From Breviolum minutum Mf 1.05b.01 (taxonomy: Eukaryota > Sar > Dinophyceae > Suessiales > Symbiodiniaceae), in NCBI GenBank assembly GCA_000507305.1, contig DF239934.1:124001-188000 (forward strand): 64,000 bases of DNA, given 5' to 3'. Positions 1 through 12,375 of the stretch are shown piece after piece. A program made the translations under genes and the position numbers. Numbering within the stretch: the first letter of the stretch is position 1; every line of letters starts with the position of its first letter. The notes beneath the pieces were generated by a model. That model worked only from the letters and a program-made list of their open reading frames with translations. It searched no databases and had not been told where the DNA came from.

Positions 1-123
1 NNNNNNNNNNNNNNNNNNNNNNNNNNNNNNNNNNNNNNNNNNNNNNNNNNNNNNNNNNNNNNNNNNNNNNNNNNNNNNNNNNNNNNNNNNNNNNNNNNNN
101 NNNNNNNNNNNNNNNNNNNNNNN
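1..123. other. assembly gap (N run)
   Basis: Run of unknown bases. Other gaps lie at 18916-19245 and 45953-46062, and a single N at 14978. The last three sit in or beside repeats, which probably caused the breaks. Confidence 0.99.
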
Positions 124-259
124 AAGTCAATTAGTCAGTTCGTCAGTTAATCAATCTTTCAATCAATCAGTTAGTCAGTTAGCTGGTTAGTCAATTAGTC
201 AGTTCGTCAGTTAGTCAATCAGTCAGTTCGTCAGTTAGTCAGTTGGCTAGTCAGTTGGC

Positions 260-290
<31 letters not shown>

Positions 291-530
291 CTAGGTAGAT
301 AGTTAGTTAGTCAGTTAGTCAATTGGTCAGATAATCAATTAGTCAGCTAGTCAGGCAGTCAGCCAGTCACTAAGCAAATTAGTCTGTTCGTCAGTTAATC
401 AACCAGTCAATCAATTAGTCAGTCAGTCAGTCAGTCAGTCAGTCAGGTCAGTTCATCACTTAGGCAATTACTCAGTTAATCAGATAGTCAATCAGTCAAT
501 TAGTCACTTAGCTAGTTAGTCACTTGGTCA
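124..530. repeat. degenerate AGTC/AGTT/AATC tetranucleotide microsatellite
   Basis: About 400 bases of imperfect 4-bp units (agtc, agtt, aatc), with a purer (gtta)n run near 264-290 and (agtc)n near 420-445. It directly follows the assembly gap, so its true length is unknown. No coding signal is seen. Confidence 0.9.
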
Positions 531-814
531 ATGTTTTTGCTCTGACATCCGTCACTCACAGCAATCAATCTCTCCTATACGTTTCCTAGTCTTGAAACTT
601 CCGCCACCGCCTTGTGCGGTACTACTGGTACAGGTATTCTACATGTACAAGTAACACTGGTAACACGTACAGCGTGCACTGCAAAATTGTATCCCGCTAT
701 AGGCCATATGTTCGAATGATGTTCGAACACTTTTCTCCCTCTATGTCTCTCTACCTGCTTGAGATGGACAAAACTCAAAAGATTAAAAAAAACAAAAAAC
801 ACTTTATGTAAAGC

Positions 815-965
815 AAGCTGCTCATAGGCTTCTCAGTGTTCGGATTCAAGAACTTTCCCGGCACAGCCTTGCAGTCGGAATACGTGAGCACTTTTCCTGC
901 CCACGTGTGCTTCCCGTTACACTTGGATGTACAGCATTTGCCAATGCCCGCAATACATTCCAAAG
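815..965 (-). CDS. candidate exon, small cysteine-containing protein
   Basis: The minus strand has an open stretch with a clustered cysteine pattern (GKCCTSKC followed by an aromatic/lysine-rich stretch and YSDCKAVPGKF). Nearby minus sequence at 600-690 has another short cysteine-rich reading (CSARCTCYQC). These could be exons of one small secreted protein, but start, stop and splice sites cannot be fixed. I do not recognise a family. Chance open frame is a real alternative. Confidence 0.25.
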
Positions 966-1112
966 TAAAGTGCTGTTGCTGGTGCTATTCTCTTGGCCCA
1001 CGTCATGCGCCATTGGGCGCACCCCATAAGTGCCACGCACTGCTCCGGCATAGATGATACTAGTGATCAAGGTCACTGGAACGAACACCATTGCGCAAAA
1101 GATTAGAAACAA

Positions 1113-4100
1113 TGCGGCTTAACAAACCTCCGAACTTCTACAGTAATTGACTCGAAACAGCTACAAGGCAAATGATCTTGTCCAATTGGATCCAAGCGCC
1201 TGAGTTTCAACTTGCTCAACCTCATCACAAAGCTTGTGCTTCTATAGTGGGGCACAGCCCGGCACAACTGGGCACCCAACATAGTGCAGCCACCCCAAGG
1301 GCCTTAGCCACCAGAATCCTCAAGATGTTTCTGCATACACAACCCAATGGATCCTTCATGACCGTGACAAGGTTGGAAGCCTTGTTTTTGCCTTGCTTTT
1401 GTAGAAAGACTCGAGAGGAAAAAACTCAAATAAGAAAAACACAATTTAAAGCAGGAAAAATCCAAGCGAGCAGGATCGTTTAGGAAATTTACAGGGTATC
1501 AGGGTGACTTTGTTTCTTCTCGATCGCAGAATATATTGGTTGGCGGGTTTCGGAGGAAGAAAAGGAGACAAATCCGATCTAGCCCGAACTGACAGATATT
1601 CTCATACGAGTCTTGACATTGCCTATGTCACTCCCTGCATGCTGTTTCTCCATGTTTCTCACATCCTGAGTACTGCACCCGCTCTTGATTGGCAGCTCAT
1701 CCTCCTCATCCTCCGCCTGGAGGTCCTACGGCTGTTTTTCTTCCAGATGCATCGGTTCATCGAAGTCTTCCACCCTTTCAGCTGCTAAAGCCGCCTCCTG
1801 GCTTTGAGATTTCCCTCCGAAGGCGAAGGCTGTCATCCTGTCGGGCTGAAGTGATGTGAAAAGTCAGCATGACAACACACGCAGAGATTGGTTTCATAGA
1901 AACACGATGATGTCTTTTCCGCAGAGTTGCTTCACTAAGCATAGGTTCCGGAAAACGAAATGTGTTTATCAAGTTTCCTCACCTAAGGGAGCCCACCCAT
2001 TCAGGCGGCAACCTATCAAATGCTCCCACAAATCTATTCTGTCAACCTAATTCCTCCACGGCCATCTAGCAAACTGCTTGATTTCACAATGCAATTGAAT
2101 GGTTTCCTATGGCTTTCCCCCAAAAGTTTCCATCTGGTGTCAAACGTCTCTCACACCACGTCCTCCTTTGGTTGGACACCTTGCAGCAGAAAAATCAGAA
2201 TGCTTGACAAAAGAACACAAATCATGCATGAACACCGAGATACTGTGAGATATTAGTATAATACAGTATGCAGTATTCAGTCTATACTGCGTAGCTTTGC
2301 AAAAATACACAAAAGAATTGCACACAGCATACATGTTGAGTCATATGTGGACATTAGAATGCCTTTAGGCAAAGACTGGGCAAGATTTCCCAACTACCAA
2401 GGCCCTGGCCCTGCAGGCATCTCTACACAACCTGGATAGGAAAAGAAGCTCAAGTGTTCAACATGTCTAAATAAATTTCAATCAAACTGACATAGAGGAT
2501 ATACTGATCCATCTTGACATCATCAGTTTGGGCTCTAAAAAAAATGGAAGCACATGGATTTCATAGCAGCTCTGTGCGAGTCTGTGCACCCCCTAAGTCC
2601 CTGGGCTCTAGCAGTAGCATAGCGCAAACGAAGATGAGCCATCTTCTCCATAGTCGCCTCAACAAGTCAAGTGACTCTTTAGTTTTGTAGACAAAATACA
2701 ATCGGGTACACTAACATAGCAGTTGAAAGCATCCTTTTCCAATGTTCCATTGTGTACCACATTCAACTACACGAGTGTATACAATTTTAGAATTTTAGAA
2801 TGCAAAAGAGGACATTAAAAATGGAAAAAAACACAGTGTCTCCGAGATGGGCAAGGAGAAACGGGTCAAACGGATATCTAGTGGCATTGTGCCTTCCAAC
2901 TCTGTGTCATGCCAGCACCTGCGGTCCTGCGGTCAGTCCAAGTGACGTTGCCATGGGGCCTCCACCGAAGGCCCCTACGTTACCACCTCAAACCCACCCG
3001 CGTTTTGCGTGAGGCTGAGCCACTGCGGAAGGTAGCAGAGGGGCTTGTGGTATCATGTCATATATCTGTGAAGCTGATCGAACCAACAAGGTGGCGCACA
3101 TTGCTCACTACTGCATCGTCTTCCGCAGCTAGCACACGCAATGGTTTAACAAAATCATAAAATTCAGCCTGCCAACACCTTGACTCATCCCGACATTTCA
3201 CCTTTCCTTGGTCGTATCTGCACCTTGGCCAACATTCCCATGAGAATCACCAGCTCTTGGTCCTCGCAGGGATAGCGAGGAAAGCACAGATCTCGATAAG
3301 CTTTAGCAAGGTAAAACTATATTACAATTATTACAATGGAATACCAAGCATCTCACTACGTACCGAAATTAGCCTCAATAACTCAAAGTATGAGGACAAA
3401 ACTTATCCTATACTCTGCAAATTGCATCACCGAGGTTGGTATTGGGAAAATTCCTTGAAGTGTCTCCTTTCCTTGGCATCATAAAGATATAAAATACGAT
3501 AATTGTAAACTCCAGCCGGGTTGATCTCAAAAAAACAATGCTGTTGATTGGGTGGGTTCCTATTTTAGCAATTTGACACCTTTTTGGGGTACCTAAACCT
3601 CCTCATCAATCAAAGAGTGCTTTACTAACCATGGCCGAACAACATACATGTATGGATGCATGTGTATATACATAGCCATGGCTAGCTCTAAATGCTAGCT
3701 GGCTATGTGCGTAGATTTCAGGGAAATTGGACCCAAACAAGCAGCTGGATCCGCATCTTTTTGCACTTCGGTGTCCCACTGTACAACTTTGGAGCCACCG
3801 GGGCCCGGTCTTGGACCGAAGGACCAAGGTCTGGGAACCTCACCTGAAATATGCTCCAAAGGTTTTGCGGCCAACTATCTGAGTCTAAAATTTGAAACAT
3901 TTTGAAAACTAACATGGCCTCTTTAAAGGAGCCTTCTAAAAGAATCTAAAAGAAACCTATATAATTAATGTTCATTAAAATTGTATCTTCCAAACCTGAT
4001 ATTGCAAATGCAATGCCTGCTATGTTTGTTTCAGGGAATGTACTCGACATCGATTTCAATGCATATATCCATGCAGTCCGTGCATGTGCAAAATCAAAAA

Positions 4101-4159
4101 AACATGATGCCTTTGCCAACTTCCCAACTCTCAACATGGACCCTGTCTGGCTATAGCCG
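1113..4159. other. no supported gene
   Basis: About 3 kb with only short overlapping open frames on both strands and no domain I recognise. It may hold the 3' end of the oxygenase gene to its right (one weak minus reading at 3730-3860) plus intergenic or intronic DNA. Confidence 0.5.
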
Positions 4160-6463
4160 CTACGATTTTGCCTCAGTTTCAGGCGTGGCCAGCAGACTTT
4201 GCCACGGATGCCACAGATTGCACCGGGGGCGCAGTTCAAAGGCCATGTTGAAGCGGGATCTTCCAGGCACCTGGTGCAAGGAATCACTTCAAACGCAGGT
4301 TCGCAGCCAAGAATCAAACTTCAAGACTCCAAATACAAAGGTTTCTCATGAATTTTATCCTAAATGTGTTTGACTTGTTGTGCAGCAGAACATGCTCTGA
4401 AATGAAGACATGTCGGGTTCACCCACCAATGTAACAAAACACCAAGGTAGCAATGCAGCCCTCTTGGCTCTTGGTCGCGCAATGTTTTGCATTAGTACGG
4501 TAGGCTTCATTTTCAGGACACATGTTTCCTGAAACAGCACGCCATGATAAAGGATTCTTAGGCTTCCAAATTCAACTACAGTATTAAATCCCCTAAGGCC
4601 ATTTCCTTCATCTTCCTCCACTTCCTCCAACGTCAACCCACCTGGACTTTACATCCCCACGTTCCCACCAACATCACCAACCTCGCTATGCTTCACGCGG
4701 TGCACGCAACTGGGATGCCAGCCGCCACTCAAACGCTCCAAGGATTCGCCCACCAAAACCAGAAAGGGCACATGGGGCTCCTTTCCTGTCAATCCGCTCT
4801 GGGCTCCACAAACTGAGAGGGTTGGTATTGGAAAACATGGAAGACCATTGGAACACATGTTACTGTATATCTAAAATGAATAGAGGTTACTGGTTTGTGC
4901 TTGATGATCCATTCATCTTGGTGACTGAAAATTGTAGCAAAGCAAATCGTGAATATATGAATTTGTGGTGACAAGCTCGTTTGCTGTTCCCAGCTATCTC
5001 TATACGTTAGATCCAAGGACTGCCTCAGTTCAAAAGCTTGGTATCATGCGACCAGTTTGGTGGTCAAGAGGTCTCTGTGTGGTATCCCTCTGGATTTGAG
5101 GACTTGAACACATCATGAGATTGGTGGAATATTTTAGGTTCTAGCATGACTTCATAACTTCTGGCACCTGGGATAAACTTGGATATCTTGAGATTTCACT
5201 ACTCCTCGGCCAAGAACCCCAAAGATTTCCACCTGCCACCAGGATGTTTTCTCTCCAATTGGGCTGGCCTTGTCCCAGCTCATCCATCAAAGGCTCCAAG
5301 TCACACCAATGATCCTCGTAGACTGCAGGTCGTCCTGGTGCCCCTCCCGGCTTAACAGGCAAGACAGCTTGTAGGCCAGGCAAAGTGGAACGTCCAAGGA
5401 CCGTCACCAGACCTGGATCTGCATGAGAACGGCAGGGTTCCTCCTCACACGAGTTGAAGTAGTGATACAGATTGAGCACCTCAGCAGCTTTGGCAGCCTT
5501 CTGCTGCCACTTTCCTGTCACCTTTCCCAGCACTTCCACACATTCAAAATTTGCAGAACACAAACATCATCAGCTACACCGAACGGTCGTAGTCACACCA
5601 ACAATCTTCCCCGGGGCACCTTCCCCCTTATGGAACTCCGCCCACCCAGTGCCACCCAAAACTCGTTGTGGTAATGCAAAGTAGTGGACCCTCTTTTTAG
5701 GCTGATATGAATGAATGATTACTGTAACCATCGGATCCATCGATCACAGCAACTGAGCCCGCCACGGATTTGCCTTTCCCGAGCTCCTGCCCAGGAGCCC
5801 GAGCACGATGAGCCCATGATCTTTGACCAAACAAAAATCAAATAACCAAGGAGTAAAATCGTAATATATTAAGATTACATATTATAATAATTGATAATAA
5901 TTGTATCTATATAGAAACTATATATATATGATATATGTATACTCCAAAAGCAAAATATGTTTATGGTTTTGTTTGTATATAAAACCAGCTCCCCTAATCC
6001 TGCCCAACTGTTTAGAAGCCTCAGATAAAGGTTCTTGGTCACTTTTAACATTCATGAACCTTGAATCAACATCAGCGACAGAGACATGTGAGGCCTTTCC
6101 ACCCCACCTCGCTGGAGGATCCAGGAGGTGCAAAGGAGAGATCTCCGAAACGTTCTTTCGCGAGGTCCAAGGGCAATTTCTGTGATGTGCACCATGCACC
6201 CATGACTTCAGCTGCAATGCTCTCCTGCCAGCTGGAAACATTCAGAGAATGTGTTGTTCAACAGATGGAAACACTCTTGATTGATGCTGCCAAGGAACCA
6301 GGACTTGAAAGGAGGACAGCAACAAATCCTCTGCGTCCAACAAGTTCTCTGCATCGGTCAAGCTCACCCTTCGGATCTGGCTGCGTTCCTGACAAGCAGC
6401 CACCAGAGTGGCGAGAAAGATCAAGAAAAGAACGAACGCCTGGGGCACCCTAACGCCATCCAT
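4160..6463 (-). CDS. 2OG-Fe(II) oxygenase (isopenicillin-N-synthase-like), multi-exon
   Basis: Predicted 2-oxoglutarate/Fe(II)-dependent dioxygenase; substrate unknown. The first exon (Met at 6463) starts MDGVRVPQ and then has a strongly hydrophobic stretch (FVLFLIFLATLVAAC), so the product is probably secreted or membrane-anchored. An exon near 5960-6055 carries the typical N-terminal helix and strand (EASKQLGRIRGAGFIY). The exon near 5190-5535 carries the HxD iron ligands in SHADPGLVTVL followed by PGLQAV. The exon 4682-4785 has the double-stranded helix core ending GGWHPSCVHRV, giving the distal His. The exon starting at 4270 (RSRFNMAFELRPR) gives the Arg-containing strand and ends near 4160-4172. 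The join of exons 4682 and 4270 is phase-consistent (GT donor, CAG acceptor). Some exons between 5535 and 6300 are uncertain, as is the 3' end. Confidence 0.75.
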
Positions 6464-8277
6464 TGCGAAAAAGCAATCTCTTTAAACCACCTGCACCCAA
6501 CCCCTCAATGTACATCTGCTACCTTCCTTGAAGCATGAATATATCAGAACAGTTCAAGACGTATCAGAACTATAGAATATATACAGTACATTGCATCAAA
6601 TACATTTGATGGAGAACATAACAACTACGAAGAGTGGCAAGTGGAGCGAGAACCGAATTTCAGTCCTTCAGTTCACCTTGCCTTTTGAAGCTCCAAACCA
6701 ACGGCCCTGCAGCACCGCTGTGTCCCAGCACTGTCTCGGGCGCAGCGAAAATGCCTCGCACCGGGGCGGCCATTGGCACGGGCACAGCGACAACCGCAAA
6801 GCTCTGACGCGTGAGCTCTGCAATGAAAGCCTGAGCGATCTTCTCTCTCAGAGTGTCATGGTGACTTCATCATGTTTCATGTTTGGTCAAAACATCTAAA
6901 AACCAAGTTCACATGAGACTTCACAACCTCGCTTCCTGGGTCACATGATGGTGATGGGATTTGTTGACTCGTTGACAACAATGAAACGTATTGAAACTTC
7001 CTCTACAGCAGAAAGCTACAAATCGAGTCTTTCCAACCATGAAACCTCGGCATCTACCAGCTTCCCCAACTCATCCAGCCAGTGCAAACGCGTCAGTGCC
7101 GTCATGCTGCTTTCATGAATCAGTTAGCAGTTTGGGAGCTACCGTGAGCTACCTGCTATGACTACCATGACTTTGGGATCACACGGAACTTCCATCTTTT
7201 TCCCTGATCCAACTTCAACCATCCACCGTCATGCCATCGGACATTGAACGGATTATATTATATCTCCATGCAAGGGCATTGATGGTTTGATATGATGCTG
7301 TAAGTGGATGTGTTTCGGGTAATCATGTCGACGCAAGGATCAGGCTCAACATTCGTGTGTGGCATGGTTTCATTGAAAGCAAGCACCTCCATGTGGACGT
7401 CTTGCCTCTTCACTGCATTTGAGCTGATGGGTTTCGGTTGGCGCTCCAACTGAAGGAGATCCAAATCTTCTATTAGAAGATTTGTTTAGCAGACAAGCCC
7501 CCCAGTAAAGAACTGTTCAATCGTCTCAGCACCCAATGATGCCACATTATTGTGCATTATTGCGGGGTTTGGGTATGATGGGGCGCTGGCAATCTTGTTT
7601 TGACAACCAATAGTTGTAGAGTAGCTGAGGTTGCAGGAACATTGGTGGGTTCACTGCATCTTTACCAAAACATCATGTGAGGTCGTGTCTATCCACTGTA
7701 TACATCATCATTCGTCATCATTAATAATGATGAATACAGATGAATTCAGCGGATAGACATGACCTCACATGACCCTCTCTCTCTCCGTTCAAGCTGCAAC
7801 CCCCTCCAGTGATAAAGGCTCAAGGTTCTGCTCCAGTTTAGACGTCCCTATGTTCCAACCATGCAAGGTTACATTGCAGGCCACCATTTTGTGGCCAAAC
7901 ATGATCTCAAAACCGACCCAACAAGGTACAACCGTGTCCTGATGATCATCGCCATACCAGCTTGTGATCTGGCATCGTGGTCAGGCTTCAATTTGACTTT
8001 GGCTAGTCTTCGGTGGCATTCCTACGACCGGTAGGCCGGTAGGCCGGTAGGCCCAGGTTTCACTGTATAGTTAGTCAGAGCATTGATTCAGCATTCATTG
8101 GCAAAAACACCGAAAACATACAGCATCTACGCGTCGCTTCAATTCTGCCTTCGAAACATGCCGGCACACCCTCACAACCACTACTGTTGCAAGAAACCAG
8201 TCTGAAGTAAAACATGGAACAATCCAAACGGTCCAAACCATCCAAACCCCACAATAGTGCCAGCTGGACCAACATAC
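6464..8277. other. no supported gene; contains a hairpin repeat
   Basis: No coding exon supported on either strand. It holds the 100-bp palindrome at 7673-7772 and a short GGCCGGTA-type tandem repeat near 8028-8055. Probably intergenic, or the unseen 3' part of the phosphatase gene to the right. Confidence 0.5.
7673..7772. repeat. 100-bp near-perfect inverted repeat (hairpin, MITE-like)
   Basis: The 26-base arms 7673-7698 and 7747-7772 are reverse complements with two mismatches. The interior is also partly self-complementary around centre 7722-7723 (TCATCATTA/TAATGATGA). The whole unit can fold into a single stem-loop. It could be a small non-autonomous element; copies elsewhere cannot be tested here. 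Confidence 0.8.
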
Positions 8278-8753
8278 CATTCTGTGGGCGCAAACCCAAC
8301 GCTAAAGGCGAGTTGTCTACAAGAACCACATCCTTAGAATCGCCGAACGAGCAAAATGTACTTACACAAAATATCCGACACATCCGATGATCGGGGCTCC
8401 AAACATCTAAAGACCTTCCCAGGCGGCGAAGGTCCTGCGTCTTAAACAGTGACGTGCCAAAGATCAAATGAAAAAATTCTCGAGAATGTCCAAATGGAAC
8501 TGACTCGCATTTTCAAATCTGATACTTAAAGACGCTTTCGCGTGGCGCTCACAAAAATGCCAATTGCATCAACAAATATCAGTTCATCAAAGGATGTCAT
8601 GAATTCAGGTGCTATGATCTCCATGTTGCAAACAACGCGAAAGGGACTCTCACTCTGCCCTAGTATCAATGCCGTTGAAACAAAGGGAACTTGTTTTGTC
8701 ACAACCACCCCAGAATGGTGATTTGGGTTTGAGAATGTCCTGAAATACATCAC
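8278..8753 (-). CDS. FCP1/NIF-type (HAD) phosphatase, partial exons
   Basis: Two joined exons give the C-terminal half of the HAD motif set of CTD-phosphatase-like (NLI-interacting factor) proteins. Exon about 8408-8435 reads DLRRLGRSL. Exon 8278-8332 reads DVVLVDNSPLALGLRPQNG, matching the family VDNSP motif and the following QPxNG. The join uses a GA donor (TTA|GATG) and AAG acceptor (AAG|GATG); the second exon ends at a good GT donor (GTATGT). An upstream open stretch at 8526-8753 (ending FVSATRKRL) may encode the preceding strand. The N-terminal DLDxT catalytic motif and the 3' exon were not located, so this could be a longer gene or a decayed copy. Likely substrate is a phosphoprotein, by family. 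Confidence 0.6.
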
Positions 8754-8759
8754 ACATCA

Positions 8760-11560
8760 CGAAAGATCTTAGAGTCGCTACAAGATTTACAAAACAGAAT
8801 GTGATCATATTCAAGGAGATCCTTCATTTATTGGAATGTATCCTTGACAAATCTAGTTGGATACAATCTCTACACGCTACAGTTCTCTACACGACATTCT
8901 CTGCCTTTCATCAGATTTCCACAGCCACCCGCATGAAAGTAGCGCCTTGAAATGGCCACCTGCCAACTCGGTGCATGCCTGGTATCAGCCCAAGACAAAT
9001 ACACAACTACAAGTGACAGGTTCCAGTACGGTGTTGGATAACGAAAACAATGTTCATCTTTTGTTCATTCATAGTAAGATTTCAGACTTTAGGAAATCCA
9101 ACTTTGTGCAAGACAAAGGGATTCAAGCATGAACCAAAACTAGCCCTCTCCTCGCGATAGAGTCGGTATGCGATGAGCTTCTGTCCTGGTGGTAAAAACT
9201 GTGCAGGGCTGAAACCGAAACATGAATTTGTGGGGTGTTCAGCATGCTCTGCTTAAGAGAAATTCCCCTGTCTTCTTTTGTACACAATGCTGCTTCCAAA
9301 AGCTTGTGCTAGCAACATTCAAAACATCATCTCACAAGATTCTCTATGGACTGCAAGATACTGCACGTGCCCTAAGATATCAAGCTCGTGAGAGTTGCTG
9401 CGTACATCTGCATGTACATATGTCATATACCATCTGCAAATACAAATGTGATGTAATATGCATCATTACTAATTATTGCATATGTATCACGAATGTATCA
9501 CCTACGTTGTAAGGCACACCTTACTGAAAGCTCCTGGATCCAACCAATCGAGCACTTTGTCTGCATAGATGGCTGCAGATGCAGTGAAGACCACCACCTC
9601 AGCAAGGTGAAAGACACCATGGAGTCCCATCAGTCAAAGGTCTTTTTACATCAACAGATATATCAACTGAATGAGTCATGTTGCAACAACACTGTGATTC
9701 TAAGATTTGGTGCCTTTTCCATTTGGTGAGAAAATTCATGACTTACAATGGAGCATCATGAGAGCTGCCTTTGTGCTTCCTGACGGCAAGCTTTGATGCA
9801 TTTTAATGAAGTCTCCTTTCTCAGTGAATCGGTTGATAAGAAAAAACACCTCTATAAACCCAAAGATCAATTTGTTGCCCTGGCACCCGAGCATACATGT
9901 TCGATGACTTTCATTGCCTCTTATCATCCCTCGCTACTTTAGTAGTCAGAGCCCATTTGCTCTCCCAAGATTTTGAAGCAGTGAATGCAAGTTAGCCACC
10001 AACACCTCCACGTGGAAGGCCCTAGTGAATGTTTACAGCAAGATGCTAAGAAGCGAATCCGTTGAAACAGTGCCATGTGAGGGCACACCCGCTCGAGTTC
10101 TGGCAGCTCTCCATTCATTAACAGCACTCTTTTCTCCGGTGCTACGTGCGCTGCACACGAAACGCGTCTGCACAGTGGACGCAGCGCAAGATGATCAATT
10201 GCAGGTCAGCCAAAGATGGCTCACCCAGCAAACCAGCTTGGAATGTGTTGCAATGTCCCAGTTTGCAAGACATGCCCAGGAGCGGGAAAAAGATTGAGAC
10301 TACAACAGCGACATCGAGACTACTGACTAATGCAACCGAATGAGCTACAGTTTTTTAGATGTCGTGAGTTAATTTTCCCAATGGATCGGGATGGAGAGCC
10401 TGCGTGTTGTAGCTAATTATCATATGTTCCACTCACTAATCTCTATCACTTTGTTACCTACAAACCTCATCGTGATGCATGTCAGCGCAAGTAAAAGGGA
10501 AGCTAACTGGCGCATTGCAACTCAACTTCTTTCAAGCCTGGGTGGCAACAAAGCCTGCTATAAAAAGTTGCTATCTCGGCTTCATCTTGGGACTCCATGC
10601 CTTCGTCAAACACCTCTACAGCATCTGCGTGAGGCTGTTTACCTAGTGAACCTTGTGATCATAAAACGTCGTTGATGGCATATCAGGAGTACCTCATCTT
10701 TTGACTCATTTTCACAGAATGGTCGCCCCATCTGGATCTTTTTTTCCTCACTTCGTCACTATTTCGTGGCGGCTTCTTGGAAATACAGAGCTTCACAAAA
10801 TTTGTTGACCACCTAAGCCGCTGCCATCTGAGGGTTCTGGAATTTTTGAGAATGAAGGGGTCATGCAAAAGAAGACTTCCCGAAATTTCAATGAAACCAC
10901 ATGATACAAAATCAATCTTCAGGTGCTGCATCCCGTGTCATTTGTGATAGAAAGGCCTTGCTTGATCCTGATGCCTGGGCCTTTTTTTCACAGGGCATCC
11001 CAACAGGCTGATCAGAAAAGGACTGGATGAACGCCTCGACGAAGGAATCGCTGAAGTGGCTCTTGGAATGGACTACAGTATGGTTTTTTATCCATCAATA
11101 GTCAATTAGAATAGCAGAAGAACAAGTGTGAGCTTATTGGCAATTGGATGTTTCTCAAGAAATATCATGCAACTGGCTTATGCCCACAACTTACTTGTAC
11201 AATGCCGGGGTGGCGGAAAACATTCTCGGACAGCTGTCACAGATAACCATACTGTAAATTTCACTTCATTTCAAAAAGTTATTAAACTTGTACGACAACA
11301 ATTAACAACCAGGACGAGGTCCTTTCGTAGAATCATGCGATCGTCGTTACATCTAATTTCATTCAATTCGAGGAGGCATCTGAAACACCTAATCTAATTC
11401 TCCGTGGGCCCAACTTCCACCCTGGTTCTGTCGCTCTGGCCTCTGCAGACTCAGTCCCATCTGGGTCAGCCTTAGGGGAATCTGGAACGCAACGGGATTA
11501 TTTCACTATTTGAAGCCTGACATATCTGGTGCTGCAGGTGGCCCACTTACAGCCCCACCT
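8760..11560. other. scattered weak coding readings, no assigned gene
   Basis: Minus-strand stretches near 10040-10120 (ELERVCPHMALFQRI) and 10920-11060 look mildly protein-like and could be upstream exons of the phosphatase, but frames are ambiguous and no motif is recognisable. The rest looks non-coding. Confidence 0.3.
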
Positions 11561-11715
11561 GAAAGATGCTCTTCCCTAGCGTAATGCACCCACCAAAGAG
11601 GGTTGCCAATGGCACTTGCCCCTCCTTCCATCACATGATCAAAACAATGACAGGCCATGGGCAAGCCACCGGGAATTTGAATGGTCCGATGTCACTCTCC
11701 CAATCGTCATGTTTC

Positions 11716-11895
11716 ATGCCCCTTCATCACTTTCATCCTCCATGCCCCCAACAGCACCGTCCTTCAGGCCAGCAGCCTGTTCAGCACAGGAATCACACAG
11801 CAACATGGCAATGGAAAATCCTTTTGGTCCTGGAGGCCCTCCATCGCTTTTGTTTTGAATCAAACAGTCCATCCAAATGCAAGATCTACTGTACA
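11716..11895 (-). CDS. candidate exon, unknown
   Basis: Open minus-strand stretch with protein-like composition (GPPGPKGFSIAMLLCDSC, then an acidic end MEDESDEGA). No family recognised and boundaries unknown. The opposite strand is also open here, so the strand call rests on the general minus-strand bias of the window. Confidence 0.3.
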
Positions 11896-12200
11896 TAGAT
11901 CAACATTGAAATAGGGGACACTTTAAAGACACATTAAACATTAAACTTTAAGAGGTTTGAGAAGCCTCACCACACTGCCAAGCAATCCAATCATCTCCAA
12001 AATCTCTAAAAATCAGCTGAAACTGACCATAAAACATCGCTGGAATCGACACCTTCCCCCCAGTCTTGGCCAACTCTTGGGGCAATCTGTCGGCCGTAGC
12101 TGTAGCAAGTGACCTGTCACTCGCAACTGACCCGGGGACTGCACACTATGAATCCGTATGAATGACTCCTAAATGGATCAATCAAAGCGGATCTATCCAA

Positions 12201-12375
12201 TCATTGTGAACCGTCCTCTGCATAGTCTTGCAGTTGCCCCTTTGAAAGGACATGCAACTCTTGCCTGAAGGTCACCAAGAGCTGCGGGCTTTCCAAATAA
12301 TCTCTGGCTTCGTCCAGGAATTGCTTAGCCTGGCGGCCAGCAAGTTGAGAGAATAGCGGGCCTCTATGCCTCGCT
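12201..12375 (-). CDS. candidate helical exon, unknown
   Basis: Minus-strand open stretch with strong amphipathic-helix character (RQAKQFLDEARDYLES, then LLVTFRQELHVLSKGQLQ). Codon use looks coding and frames on the other strand are poor. It may belong to the same gene as the open stretches at 11.7 and 13.7-14.2 kb. Function unknown. Confidence 0.4.

Noticed and set aside
124..530. CRISPR-like direct repeats
   Set aside because: The short repeats are continuous 4-bp microsatellite units without spacers; no repeat-spacer structure exists anywhere in the window.
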